From NCBI RefSeq assembly GCF_012271785.1, contig NZ_JAAWVT010000002.1, positions 310,001-374,000 of the forward strand: 64,000 bases of DNA, given 5' to 3'. Shown here in pieces: positions 28,776-36,372 of the stretch (position 1 is the stretch's first letter; every line of letters starts with the position of its first letter). The stretch is from Paeniglutamicibacter terrestris (GTDB lineage Bacteria; Actinomycetota; Actinomycetes; Actinomycetales; Micrococcaceae). Under the pieces are notes generated by a model that saw only the letters and a list, made by a program, of their open reading frames with translations, ran no database searches and was not told the DNA's origin. A program made the translations under genes and the position numbers.

Positions 28776-28804
28776 TTGACAGGGGAAAGGCTCGGCCCTA
28801 GGTT
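28776..28804 (+). promoter_or_regulatory. Consensus-like promoter of the GntR-ABC operon
   Basis: TTGACA (28776-28781) and TAGGTT (28799-28804) are separated by exactly 17 bases, the best sigma70-type promoter I see in the window. Transcription should start near 28811, the first base of an ATG. Confidence 0.75.
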
Positions 28805-28839
28805 AGTTACATGAGTAATGAACCACATAACCAACTAGG
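28797..28839 (+). promoter_or_regulatory. Imperfect inverted repeat over the GntR promoter, likely operator
   Basis: The arms CCTAGGTTAGTTAC (28797-28810) and ATAACCAACTAGG (28827-28839) are complementary apart from one inserted base and one substitution. They flank the -10 box and the transcription start. The next gene is a YtrA-type GntR regulator, so autorepression through this site is the simple reading. Confidence 0.5.
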
Positions 28840-28891
28840 CGAGCGTGGTCGTTGCGTTTCGAGAGAGGTTGGCCGTCGTGGCAGTAATTGA
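28811..28891 (+). CDS. Candidate leaderless micro-ORF overlapping gntR, 26 codons
   Basis: ATG at 28811 lies 6 bases after the TAGGTT -10 box. The frame (start MSNEPHNQLG, 26 codons) ends at TGA 28889-28891 and overlaps the GTG start of the regulator (28878) by 14 bases. Ribosomes terminating here would be placed at the regulator start, suggesting translational coupling. No known peptide family. Confidence 0.45.
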   Translation: MSNEPHNQLGERGRCVSREVGRRGSN

Positions 28892-29267
28892 CGATTCGCG
28901 GCCGATCTTCATCCAGATCGCTGAACTGATCGAATCGGAGATCGTTGCCGGAACCATGGCAGAAGAGAGCCAAGTTCCATCGACCAACGAGTTCGCGGCC
29001 TACTACCGCATCAATCCGGCCACTGCCGCTAAGGGAGTCAACCTCTTGGTGGAAAGCGGGATCCTCTACAAGAAACGGGGAATCGGCATGTTTGTCGCCA
29101 CCGGCGCCCGCGAGAAGCTGATGGCAGATCGGCGCAGCGCCTTCCAGCATCAATACGTCCAGCCGCTGGCCCGTGAGGCCCGCAAACTGGGAATCAACGC
29201 AGAACAGCTCGCTTTGATGGTTCACGAATCACTGAGCGCCGCGGCAACCGAAGGAAGTGTTCTTTGA
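28878..29267 (+). CDS. GntR family regulator, YtrA subfamily
   Basis: A 129-residue repressor consisting of an N-terminal winged helix (IFIQIAELIESEIVAG, then VPSTNEFAAYYRINPATAAKGV) and only a short C-terminal dimerisation helix pair. This is the YtrA-type layout that controls adjacent ABC exporters. The GTG start at 28878 precedes AVIDDSRPIF and has AGAGAGG about 10 bases upstream. Its TGA overlaps the ATG of the ABC ATPase. Confidence 0.9.
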   Translation: MAVIDDSRPIFIQIAELIESEIVAGTMAEESQVPSTNEFAAYYRINPATAAKGVNLLVESGILYKKRGIGMFVATGAREKLMADRRSAFQHQYVQPLAREARKLGINAEQLALMVHESLSAAATEGSVL

Positions 29268-30190
29268 TGAACGAGACACCGGCACCGGCCATCGAGGCTA
29301 GGAACCTGAGAAAGTCCTACCGCGAGTTAGATGCACTTGATAATGTCTCGCTGAGACTCGAGTCGGGGCGCATCTACGGCCTGTTGGGCCGCAACGGCGC
29401 GGGAAAGACCACCCTGATGTCGATCCTGACCGGCCAGGGGTTACCCAGTAGCGGAGAGGCGCTGATCTTCGGGCGCAACCCCTACGAAAACGACGAAACG
29501 CTGGCGAAGATCTGCTTCATCCGCGAGTCACAGAAGTACCCCGAGGACTTCAACGCCCGGCAGGCATTCGCTGCAGCCGCGCTCTTCTTCGGCAACTGGG
29601 ACCAAGATCTTGCCGACCGCCTGATCCAGGACTTTGCCCTGCCGATGAAGCGACGTATCAAGAAGCTCTCGCGCGGTCAGCTCTCGGCGGTAGGAGTGAT
29701 CATCGGCATGGCCGCCCGTGCCGAGGTGACGTTCTTCGACGAGCCATATCTGGGGCTCGACGCGGTGGCCCGGCAGATCTTCTACGATCGACTGCTCGAA
29801 GACTTTGCCGAGCACCCGCGCACCATCGTGCTCTCATCCCACCTGATCGACGAGATTGCGAATCTGCTCGAACACGTGGTGGTCATCGACAAGGGACGGA
29901 TCCTGCTGAACGAGGACGCCGAATCGCTGCGCGGCTCGGCGGTGGCTGTCACCGGAAGTCGGGAAAAGGTCGACGCCTTCATCAACGGACACCAGGTACT
30001 ACACCGGGACACCATGGGGTCTCTGGCATCCGTCACCATCCGGGCGCGGCTTGGCGATACCGAGCGGGCCATGGCCGCCGAACTCGGGCTAGAACTCTCC
30101 GTCGTTCCGCTACAGCAACTGGTGGTACGCACCACCATGGCCGGGACACACAACCTCGACAACACCGAATTCCTGGAGGTCCTCAAATGA
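29267..30190 (+). CDS. ABC transporter ATP-binding protein
   Basis: A 307-residue ATPase of the GntR-controlled exporter. Walker A GRNGAGKTT, the signature LSRGQLSAVG, Walker B VTFFDEPYLGLD and the H-loop SSHLIDE are present. A C-terminal domain of about 90 residues follows the core. The ATG at 29267 overlaps the regulator stop and has GGAAG upstream; the stop overlaps the permease start. YtrA-regulated systems of this type often answer to cell-wall stress; the substrate here is unknown. Confidence 0.93.
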   Translation: MNETPAPAIEARNLRKSYRELDALDNVSLRLESGRIYGLLGRNGAGKTTLMSILTGQGLPSSGEALIFGRNPYENDETLAKICFIRESQKYPEDFNARQAFAAAALFFGNWDQDLADRLIQDFALPMKRRIKKLSRGQLSAVGVIIGMAARAEVTFFDEPYLGLDAVARQIFYDRLLEDFAEHPRTIVLSSHLIDEIANLLEHVVVIDKGRILLNEDAESLRGSAVAVTGSREKVDAFINGHQVLHRDTMGSLASVTIRARLGDTERAMAAELGLELSVVPLQQLVVRTTMAGTHNLDNTEFLEVLK

Positions 30191-30882
30191 GTCGCATCAT
30201 CAACGTCGCCAAGATGCAAATGATCAACAGGTGGACCTTCCTGGGGATTCCGCTGGTCATCTTGGTGGGATCCACCGTCATGACGCTGGCCATCTGGGCG
30301 CTTCTGCCGGCCAGCGCCAGAGATGGGGAACTCTATTCGGGTTCCGGCCAGGCAATCATGTGGTATTTCCTGGCGCTGGGCATCCAGTCGCTGACCTACA
30401 CCTTCCCCTTCTCTCAGGCCATGAGCGTCTCACGGCGAACCTTCTACCTCGGAACACTGGGACTCTTTGCTGCCCTAGCCCTGGGCTACTCGATCCTGTA
30501 CTACCTCCTGGGTCTGTTGGAAACTGCCACCGGCGGGTGGGGCTTTAACGGCCAGATCTTCGCCCTGGGGTGGATAGCGGAGAACAACGCCGCGATCCAA
30601 ATCCTGTTCTACTTCGTGGCCATGGTGCTGTTGTTCATGATCGGGTTCTGGAGCGCCACGGTATACATGCGCTGGAAGGCCACCGGCCTGCTGATCGCCG
30701 GCATCTGCTTCGCGGTGTTGGTGCTTGGCCTGCTGGCGCTGGTAGGTCTCAACGACGCCTGGGCGCAAGTGGGCTCCTGGTTTGCCACGATGAAGGTGCC
30801 CGGACTGGCCCTAGTCATGGGCGTCATTGGCGTCGCGCTGGCCGGAGGATCCTACCTCACACTGCGCCGGGCCAACGCCTGA
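30187..30882 (+). CDS. ABC transporter permease
   Basis: A 231-residue membrane protein with six hydrophobic segments, for example FLGIPLVILVGSTVMTLAIW and LLIAGICFAVLVLGLLALVG. It overlaps the ATPase gene by 4 bases (ATGA) and completes the gntR-ATPase-permease operon. No family motif is recognised beyond membrane topology. Confidence 0.88.
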   Translation: MSRIINVAKMQMINRWTFLGIPLVILVGSTVMTLAIWALLPASARDGELYSGSGQAIMWYFLALGIQSLTYTFPFSQAMSVSRRTFYLGTLGLFAALALGYSILYYLLGLLETATGGWGFNGQIFALGWIAENNAAIQILFYFVAMVLLFMIGFWSATVYMRWKATGLLIAGICFAVLVLGLLALVGLNDAWAQVGSWFATMKVPGLALVMGVIGVALAGGSYLTLRRANA

Positions 30883-31003
30883 GTCGGGCCGGGTAGATTC
30901 CCGTGCCGGAAGGGGTGTGGCGCAGGGAGGCGTGATGTCTTTCGTGCCACATCCTGTCTTCCCGGTTCCCGACGCGTGGGGGTTCGGCGGTAAGCTGTGG
31001 CAC

Positions 31004-32002
31004 GTGGCTCTGGACTTTACAGCAATAGACTTTGAAACCGCCAACGGATTCCGTGGCTCCGCCTGCAGCGTCGGACTCAGCCGAGTCCGTGGCGGAAAGA
31101 TCGTTGAGGAAGCCAACTGGCTGATGCGCCCGCCGGTGGGATTTGACCACTTCGATCCGCGAAACGTGATGATTCACCACATCACTGCCGACATGGTCGC
31201 CAACGCTCCGCGCTTCGGCGAGATCTTCACCCCGATGGCCAACTTCATCGGCACCGACACCCTGGTGGCGCACAACGCGGCCTTCGATCTGGGCGTGATC
31301 CGCTCGGGGCTGGAGGTCTCAGAACTCTCCGGTCCGGCCTTCGACTACGCCTGCACCGTGAAGATGTCCCGACGCACCTACGAACTCTCCTCCTACTCGC
31401 TGCCCTTTGTGGCCGAAGAGGCCGGCTCTCCGATGGAGAACCACCACGATGCGCTCGCCGACGCGCGGGCCTGCGCCCAGATCATGATCGACATCGCCCA
31501 TCGCCAGGACGTGGATGCGGTGGTCGCGGCCGCCGACAAACTAAAGGTCAAGATGGGCTTTGCCCCCGCCTATGCGCCGGGTGACGCGCTGTCCAAGGCC
31601 ACGCGCGATGCGCACGGGTGGGCTGCCAGCGGTAATACGGTGCCGATACAGCCGGAGTGGGCGGCCTGGCCGCAGGAGGGCGAGGATCGTAGCGGCGATC
31701 CGCTGGCGGACCCCGCGCACCCGTTATACGGCGAGATGGTGGTGTTCACCGGTAACCTGCGCATTTCCCGCCAGGTTGCTAAGGACCGGGCGGCCGAGCG
31801 TGGTGCTTCCACCGCCAGCCGGGTCACCCGTGCCACCACGGTCCTGGTGGTGGGCGACGGATTTGTGCCAGAAGATCTCTCCACCGGCCGGTTGACCGGC
31901 AAGGCTAAGCGGGTGCTGCGCCTCCAGGAGGCCGGACAGCGGGTAGCAATTCTGGCCGAGGGCGAATTCCTGCAGCTGATCGACGGCTTTGACGCCGCCT
32001 AA
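31004..32002 (+). CDS. DnaQ-type 3'-5' exonuclease with C-terminal BRCT domain
   Basis: A 332-residue protein. The DEDDh exonuclease motifs are TAIDFETANG (Exo I, residues 6-15), HNAAFD (Exo II, 90-95) and HHDALADA (Exo III, 147-154). A BRCT-like domain occupies about 241-332 (MVVFTGNLRISRQVAKDRAA then TTVLVVGDG). The GTG at 31004 is chosen because TAAGCT ends 7 bases before it and the family starts here; an ATG at 30935 with a good GGGAGG would add 23 residues. Its stop overlaps that of the convergent rhomboid-like gene. Confidence 0.88.
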   Translation: MALDFTAIDFETANGFRGSACSVGLSRVRGGKIVEEANWLMRPPVGFDHFDPRNVMIHHITADMVANAPRFGEIFTPMANFIGTDTLVAHNAAFDLGVIRSGLEVSELSGPAFDYACTVKMSRRTYELSSYSLPFVAEEAGSPMENHHDALADARACAQIMIDIAHRQDVDAVVAAADKLKVKMGFAPAYAPGDALSKATRDAHGWAASGNTVPIQPEWAAWPQEGEDRSGDPLADPAHPLYGEMVVFTGNLRISRQVAKDRAAERGASTASRVTRATTVLVVGDGFVPEDLSTGRLTGKAKRVLRLQEAGQRVAILAEGEFLQLIDGFDAA

Positions 32003-34116
32003 ACTTTGGCTCGTTGGGTGCGCAATTCTCGCAGCGTGCCCAATCCTTCACGGGCGAGCTCTCGCCAACTAGCCTCGGGCCAGTAGGCCCGCGCCAGCGC
32101 ACCGGCCAAGCGCGGCAAATCTGCCTCGTCGCGATACACCAGATACATCGGGGTGCTCCGCGGATTGAACTTGGACTTAAACGCCCGAAGCGAGCTGAAC
32201 CCGTAGAGCGGTTCCAGCGCACGGGAAATGGCGGTGAGCACGCGGTCCACCGGTTCGCTGCCGCTAACACTGCTGGTACCGGCCAACGGGGCACCGGATA
32301 GTGAGGCGAAGGCTGCGCACTCCGCGGCGAAGGTGCGCAGTGAGGAGGCGATCAGGAATTCCATCACCGGGGAGAAAACACCGACTTTTCGACGCATCAG
32401 ATCAAGAGTCCACCCGGTGACGGTTCCACCCGGCGCATGAACCGGCAACCAGGAAAGAAACCCGAGGATCTGCCCCGTGGGATCCTGAGCCACGGCGAGC
32501 CGCACCGCCGGGTCACGTGCCTCAGCCAAGGTACCGAGGGTGAAACGCATTTGCGGCAGTGGCTTGTCTCCGGCCCAGGCCTCGGAGATTTCCTCCAGCT
32601 GCCGGAGAACCGATGCGGGTTCATCGATGAGCAAGGTCATCCGAAACGCGATGTTCTCACGTCTGGCCCGGTTCAGTGACGTGCGCACATCGGAAAACAC
32701 TTTGCCGGAAAATTCCAGCCCGCGAAGCTCCACGATGATGTCTTCGGCGATCGTCATGACCCGCCAGCGGTCGGCCGGGGCGCCCGGTGGCCTCGAGGTA
32801 GAGAAGAAACAGGGGATGAGCCCCGCATGCTCGGCGGTGGAGGCAAAATCTTCCATGGCCGCGTCCCGGTCGGCCACCGGGCCCACCGGATCGCCCAGGG
32901 CAATCGCGCAGCCGGCATGAATCTGGTAGCTCAGCAGAGTTCCACCGGGACTGCGATGGTGCTCGGTACCCTCCCAGGTGCCCATCCAGGACAGTGTGCC
33001 CCCGCCGTGTTCCTTCAGCGCCGTGACGATGTCCGCCCGCTCCAGGGGTGGCTGCCTGACACCGGAACGCAATCTCCGGTGTCTGCGCACCCCGAAGGCC
33101 CGGCGTGAAATCACCAGGTGGGCGGCCAACAATAGCCAGAGTCCGGCCACCGCGGCGGCAAGAGATATCAAGCCGCCGTTGCGGGGCAATTGGGGCCCTA
33201 TGGTGAGCACTAGGGTGATCCCCAGCGCGCCGCGGAGCAGATTGAGCGTGGCCAACGTTAAGGCGCCAAGCCAGGCCAGACGGCGCCCGGAGCGCAGCCC
33301 ATTGGCCAGTGTTAGAGCCACAGCGGCGTCAAAGAGCACGGCAATGTGGGCGCCGCCGGCCTGGGTGGGACCAAACGGGCCGTGCGTGGGCACGATAATC
33401 GTCAGGATCTGGACCGACACCAGCGCCATGAGTCCGACCCAGGCGATGAAGCGTTGTTCGCGGAGCTTGGGCCGGGAAATCGTGCGGTGCATGATGATCA
33501 GCACCAGGATGATGGCGGCACTGTGTTCTACATCGGGGATCTCCCCGAAGAGCGTCGAGCCGAGGATAGCTACGCCCAGGAGCAGAAATTGCCAGCGTCC
33601 CCGCCACGGCTGGCGCACGTGGCAAGCGGCCATCGTGATGGCGGCGAAGATGCCACCGGAGGGACCGGTATCAACATCGCGCGCCAAAGCGTCGATCCAC
33701 GTCGAGCCCAAGTCGCGAAAAAGCAGCAGCGTGGCGGCGGTGAGCAGAATCGAGCCTAGCTGCCCGCCGAAGAAGGTCAGTAGTGCGGTTTTGCTGCCGC
33801 GGGTAACCTCTAGCCAGCCCACACCCAGGGGTATCAGCAGCAGCACGCTGAGGTAGGCCACCGGTTCGGAGAGTACAAACATGCCGGTGATGGTCGTGAA
33901 CCAGTTTCCGGTATCAAAGGCCGGCAACCCGTAGGACAACTGGGCGAACCACGGTTCCTGCCCAATATCTCGCAAGAGGCCGCCGCTCAGCACCCCACCG
34001 GCCGCCACCGCGAGCCACAGCACTACGGTGAACGGGGCGGCGGCCAGCACGCCACGCATGGATCCGATCACCGAGCGCCGAGGCATTCGGTGCGGTTGCT
34101 GGTGCTCGCGGGGCAT
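31999..34116 (-). CDS. Rhomboid-like membrane domain fused to DUF2156 acyltransferase-like domain
   Basis: A 705-residue two-part protein. Residues about 20-340 form nine or ten hydrophobic segments. The first six resemble rhomboid proteases: GPSGGIF (Ser153) equals the catalytic GxSG, and His198 in DVEHSAAIILVL sits where the catalytic His is expected. From about 355 on it is soluble and matches the DUF2156/MprF C-terminal (GNAT-like aminoacyl-transfer) fold, with LSYQIHAGCAIALGDPVGP and LRAFKSKFNPRSTPMYLVY. MprF-type proteins add amino acids to phosphatidylglycerol. The start has TAAGAC 7 bases upstream, inside the end of the preceding gene. Confidence 0.82.
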   Translation of the reverse strand: MPREHQQPHRMPRRSVIGSMRGVLAAAPFTVVLWLAVAAGGVLSGGLLRDIGQEPWFAQLSYGLPAFDTGNWFTTITGMFVLSEPVAYLSVLLLIPLGVGWLEVTRGSKTALLTFFGGQLGSILLTAATLLLFRDLGSTWIDALARDVDTGPSGGIFAAITMAACHVRQPWRGRWQFLLLGVAILGSTLFGEIPDVEHSAAIILVLIIMHRTISRPKLREQRFIAWVGLMALVSVQILTIIVPTHGPFGPTQAGGAHIAVLFDAAVALTLANGLRSGRRLAWLGALTLATLNLLRGALGITLVLTIGPQLPRNGGLISLAAAVAGLWLLLAAHLVISRRAFGVRRHRRLRSGVRQPPLERADIVTALKEHGGGTLSWMGTWEGTEHHRSPGGTLLSYQIHAGCAIALGDPVGPVADRDAAMEDFASTAEHAGLIPCFFSTSRPPGAPADRWRVMTIAEDIIVELRGLEFSGKVFSDVRTSLNRARRENIAFRMTLLIDEPASVLRQLEEISEAWAGDKPLPQMRFTLGTLAEARDPAVRLAVAQDPTGQILGFLSWLPVHAPGGTVTGWTLDLMRRKVGVFSPVMEFLIASSLRTFAAECAAFASLSGAPLAGTSSVSGSEPVDRVLTAISRALEPLYGFSSLRAFKSKFNPRSTPMYLVYRDEADLPRLAGALARAYWPEASWRELAREGLGTLRELRTQRAKV

Positions 34117-34126
34117 GTGCGGTGTC

Positions 34127-35128
34127 TTACTTTCCGGCGGTGAGGGCTACCCAGCGGTCGTGCATCGCATCGAGGATCGGGTCAATTTCCGATGCCGGGC
34201 GGTGAGCCACGGCGTCGGTGCCCTGCACTGCTGCCAGCAGTGTGGTGGCGAAGGCAGCGGTCTCAACATCGGGTTCCTCGCCCAAGGCGTCGAAGAGCGC
34301 GTCGTAGCAGGCCTTGGGATCCGCGTTTTTCAGCGCGAGCGTCACGTACTTCACGGCCCTCACGAGTCCCGCACCGGCGCTGAGGTCTAGGGCTTCGCTC
34401 TGCTCTTCGTCACGTAGTTCCGCGTCGTTCGTGGCATCCTCGACGGCGTCCAGTTCGGTATCGACGGCGTCGATATCGGTCTGCGGGGTCTCAAGGTCCT
34501 GAACATCAAATTCCTGAACCAGCGCGGCCCAGCGGCTGATCGAGTCGGTTCCGGATTCCAACGCGGAACGCACCACCAGGGCAGCGGCTGCTGCCGCACG
34601 GTGGGCGGCCGGATGACCGTGGGTCAGAGCCGCGGCGTCGGTGGCGATCTTGGCGGTGGTGGCCTCATCAACACGGGGCAGTAGCGCCATAAACGCGGCG
34701 CGGGTCAGCACCCCGGTGCTATTGGCCTCGGGGAACAACGGCCGGCCCGTCGAGGCCATGTCCTTGTTATCCAGCGCCAGCAGGTTCTGCGTATCGCCGG
34801 TGGCGAAGTCCGGAGCCCCAGCGAAGGCCTCATCGATCCAGCGCGGCTGCGGTTCGGGGGCATCAACGGGGTAGGACTTGTTGACCAGCTTGTACCAGCG
34901 CAGCGCGGCCAACCACATGCAGGCAGCCTCATCGGAGGCAACTCCCTCATGGGCCCATTCCAGGGCCTCAAGCAATCCGTCAAGCAGGTACAGGGCTAGG
35001 GTCTCGGTTTCACCGGGTTCCTGGCCGTCACGGGCGTGGGCTGCACCGTCGGCAGCGGCCAGCAGCACGCCAAAAACATGGTCCGAATAATCGGCGGGAA
35101 GCGCGTACTGATCAGTTGATTCACTCAC
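34127..35128 (-). CDS. ADP-ribosylglycohydrolase-like protein with altered metal-site motifs
   Basis: A 333-residue helical protein. SDHVFGVLLAAADGAAHA and the family marker LTHGHPAAHRAAAAAAL place it near the ADP-ribosylglycohydrolases, which remove ADP-ribose from proteins using two Mg ions. The usual TDDT is replaced by ETET near residue 40 and the C-terminal GDxDT by PDVET, so metal ligands appear changed. A 60-residue acidic insertion (DAVDTELDAVEDATNDAEL) interrupts the fold. The GTG start is leaderless-type: TAGACT ends 6 bases upstream. It diverges from sbcD. Confidence 0.72.
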   Translation of the reverse strand: MSESTDQYALPADYSDHVFGVLLAAADGAAHARDGQEPGETETLALYLLDGLLEALEWAHEGVASDEAACMWLAALRWYKLVNKSYPVDAPEPQPRWIDEAFAGAPDFATGDTQNLLALDNKDMASTGRPLFPEANSTGVLTRAAFMALLPRVDEATTAKIATDAAALTHGHPAAHRAAAAAALVVRSALESGTDSISRWAALVQEFDVQDLETPQTDIDAVDTELDAVEDATNDAELRDEEQSEALDLSAGAGLVRAVKYVTLALKNADPKACYDALFDALGEEPDVETAAFATTLLAAVQGTDAVAHRPASEIDPILDAMHDRWVALTAGK

Positions 35129-35134
35129 GATCTC

Positions 35135-35198
35135 AGTCTAGTAGTTATCCGCTGCTTGAGACTGCGAATACCAACGCGTTGCACGGTGTCGCTAATGT
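35135..35198. promoter_or_regulatory. Divergent leaderless promoters between ADP-ribosylglycohydrolase-like gene and sbcD
   Basis: TAGACT on the minus strand (35140-35135) ends 6 bases before the GTG at 35128. TAATGT on the plus strand (35193-35198) ends 7 bases before the sbcD ATG at 35206. The two boxes are only 52 bases apart, so their -35 regions must overlap and the two genes may compete for RNA polymerase. Confidence 0.55.
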
Positions 35199-35205
35199 GG
35201 AATCC

Positions 35206-36372
35206 ATGCGTATCTTGCACACCTCCGACTGGCATTTGGGCCGCACCTTCCACCAGGCTTCGCTATTGGAGGCTCAGCGTGAATTTGTTGACCGGCTCAT
35301 CAGCACCATCGAGGCCGAGTCAGTTGATGTGCTCTTGGTCTCCGGGGACGTTTATGACCGTGCGCTGCCGGGGGTGGACGCGGTGAAATTGTTCGACGAT
35401 ACCCTGCTGCGATTACGCGAGACCGGGGTGCAGATGGTGATCACCAGCGGCAACCACGACTCGGCCCTGCGCCTGGGCTTCGGCTCGGCACTGCTGGAGC
35501 ATGCGGGGCTGCACCTGCGCACCTCTCTGGCCACCATGGACAGGCCCGCTGTCTTTAATGGGGAGGGCTTTGAGGTGGCCGTTTATGGGCTGCCCTATCT
35601 GGAACCGCGGATGGTCGCCGAGGCACTGGAGGTGAGCGAACCCGGGCACCCGCCGGTCATCCACGCGGCCCTGCAAAAGGTGCGTGCGGATTTGGCCGCC
35701 CGGCAAGATACGGCGTCACATCCGGTGCATTCCATCGTGCTGGCCCACGTTTTTGCCGCGGGAGGTGCTGCCTCGGAGTCGGAGCGCGAACTGAGCATCG
35801 GTGGGCTGGACATCGTGCCCACCTCCTACTTCGCCGACTTCACCTATGCGGCCCTGGGCCACCTGCATGGGCGCCAGAAGCTGGCCGAACACATCAGGTA
35901 CTCCGGCTCCCCGATTCCATACTCCTTCTCCGAGGCGGGGCATTCCAAGGGCGCCTGGCTGCTGGAGCTCGGGGCGGACGGGCTGGGTGAGGTGCGCGGC
36001 ATCAACTGGCCCGCGGCCAAGGAACTGCGCATCCTCAAGGGCAAGATTGATGCGCTGCTCACCGAGCCGGCGTACGAGTCGGCCACGGACGCTTGGTGCC
36101 AGATCACCCTCACCGACACGCACCGCCCCGCCGGAGCCATGGAACGGCTCCGGGCCCGCTTCCCCGACACCCTGGTGCTGAACTTTGAGCCCGAGGACCG
36201 ACCGGAGGACGAACAGCATTCCTACGCCGATCGGCTGGCCGCAGCAACCTCCCCGGTGGAAGTCTGCGCGGGGTTTGTTGACCATGTGAGAATGCGCCCG
36301 CTCAACGATGCCGAGGAAGAGCTGGTGACCTCGGTCCTGGCCCAGGTGCGTAGCGAGAAGGTTGAACGATGA
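35206..36372 (+). CDS. sbcD: Exonuclease subunit SbcD (Mre11 homologue)
   Basis: A 388-residue metallophosphoesterase, the nuclease half of SbcCD, which cuts hairpins and blocked DNA ends. Phosphoesterase motifs HTSDWHLGR, VSGDVYDR, TSGNHDS, LAHVFAAG and LGHLHGRQ are complete. The ATG at 35206 follows TAATGT by 7 bases. It overlaps sbcC by 4 bases (ATGA). Confidence 0.96.
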   Translation: MRILHTSDWHLGRTFHQASLLEAQREFVDRLISTIEAESVDVLLVSGDVYDRALPGVDAVKLFDDTLLRLRETGVQMVITSGNHDSALRLGFGSALLEHAGLHLRTSLATMDRPAVFNGEGFEVAVYGLPYLEPRMVAEALEVSEPGHPPVIHAALQKVRADLAARQDTASHPVHSIVLAHVFAAGGAASESERELSIGGLDIVPTSYFADFTYAALGHLHGRQKLAEHIRYSGSPIPYSFSEAGHSKGAWLLELGADGLGEVRGINWPAAKELRILKGKIDALLTEPAYESATDAWCQITLTDTHRPAGAMERLRARFPDTLVLNFEPEDRPEDEQHSYADRLAAATSPVEVCAGFVDHVRMRPLNDAEEELVTSVLAQVRSEKVER

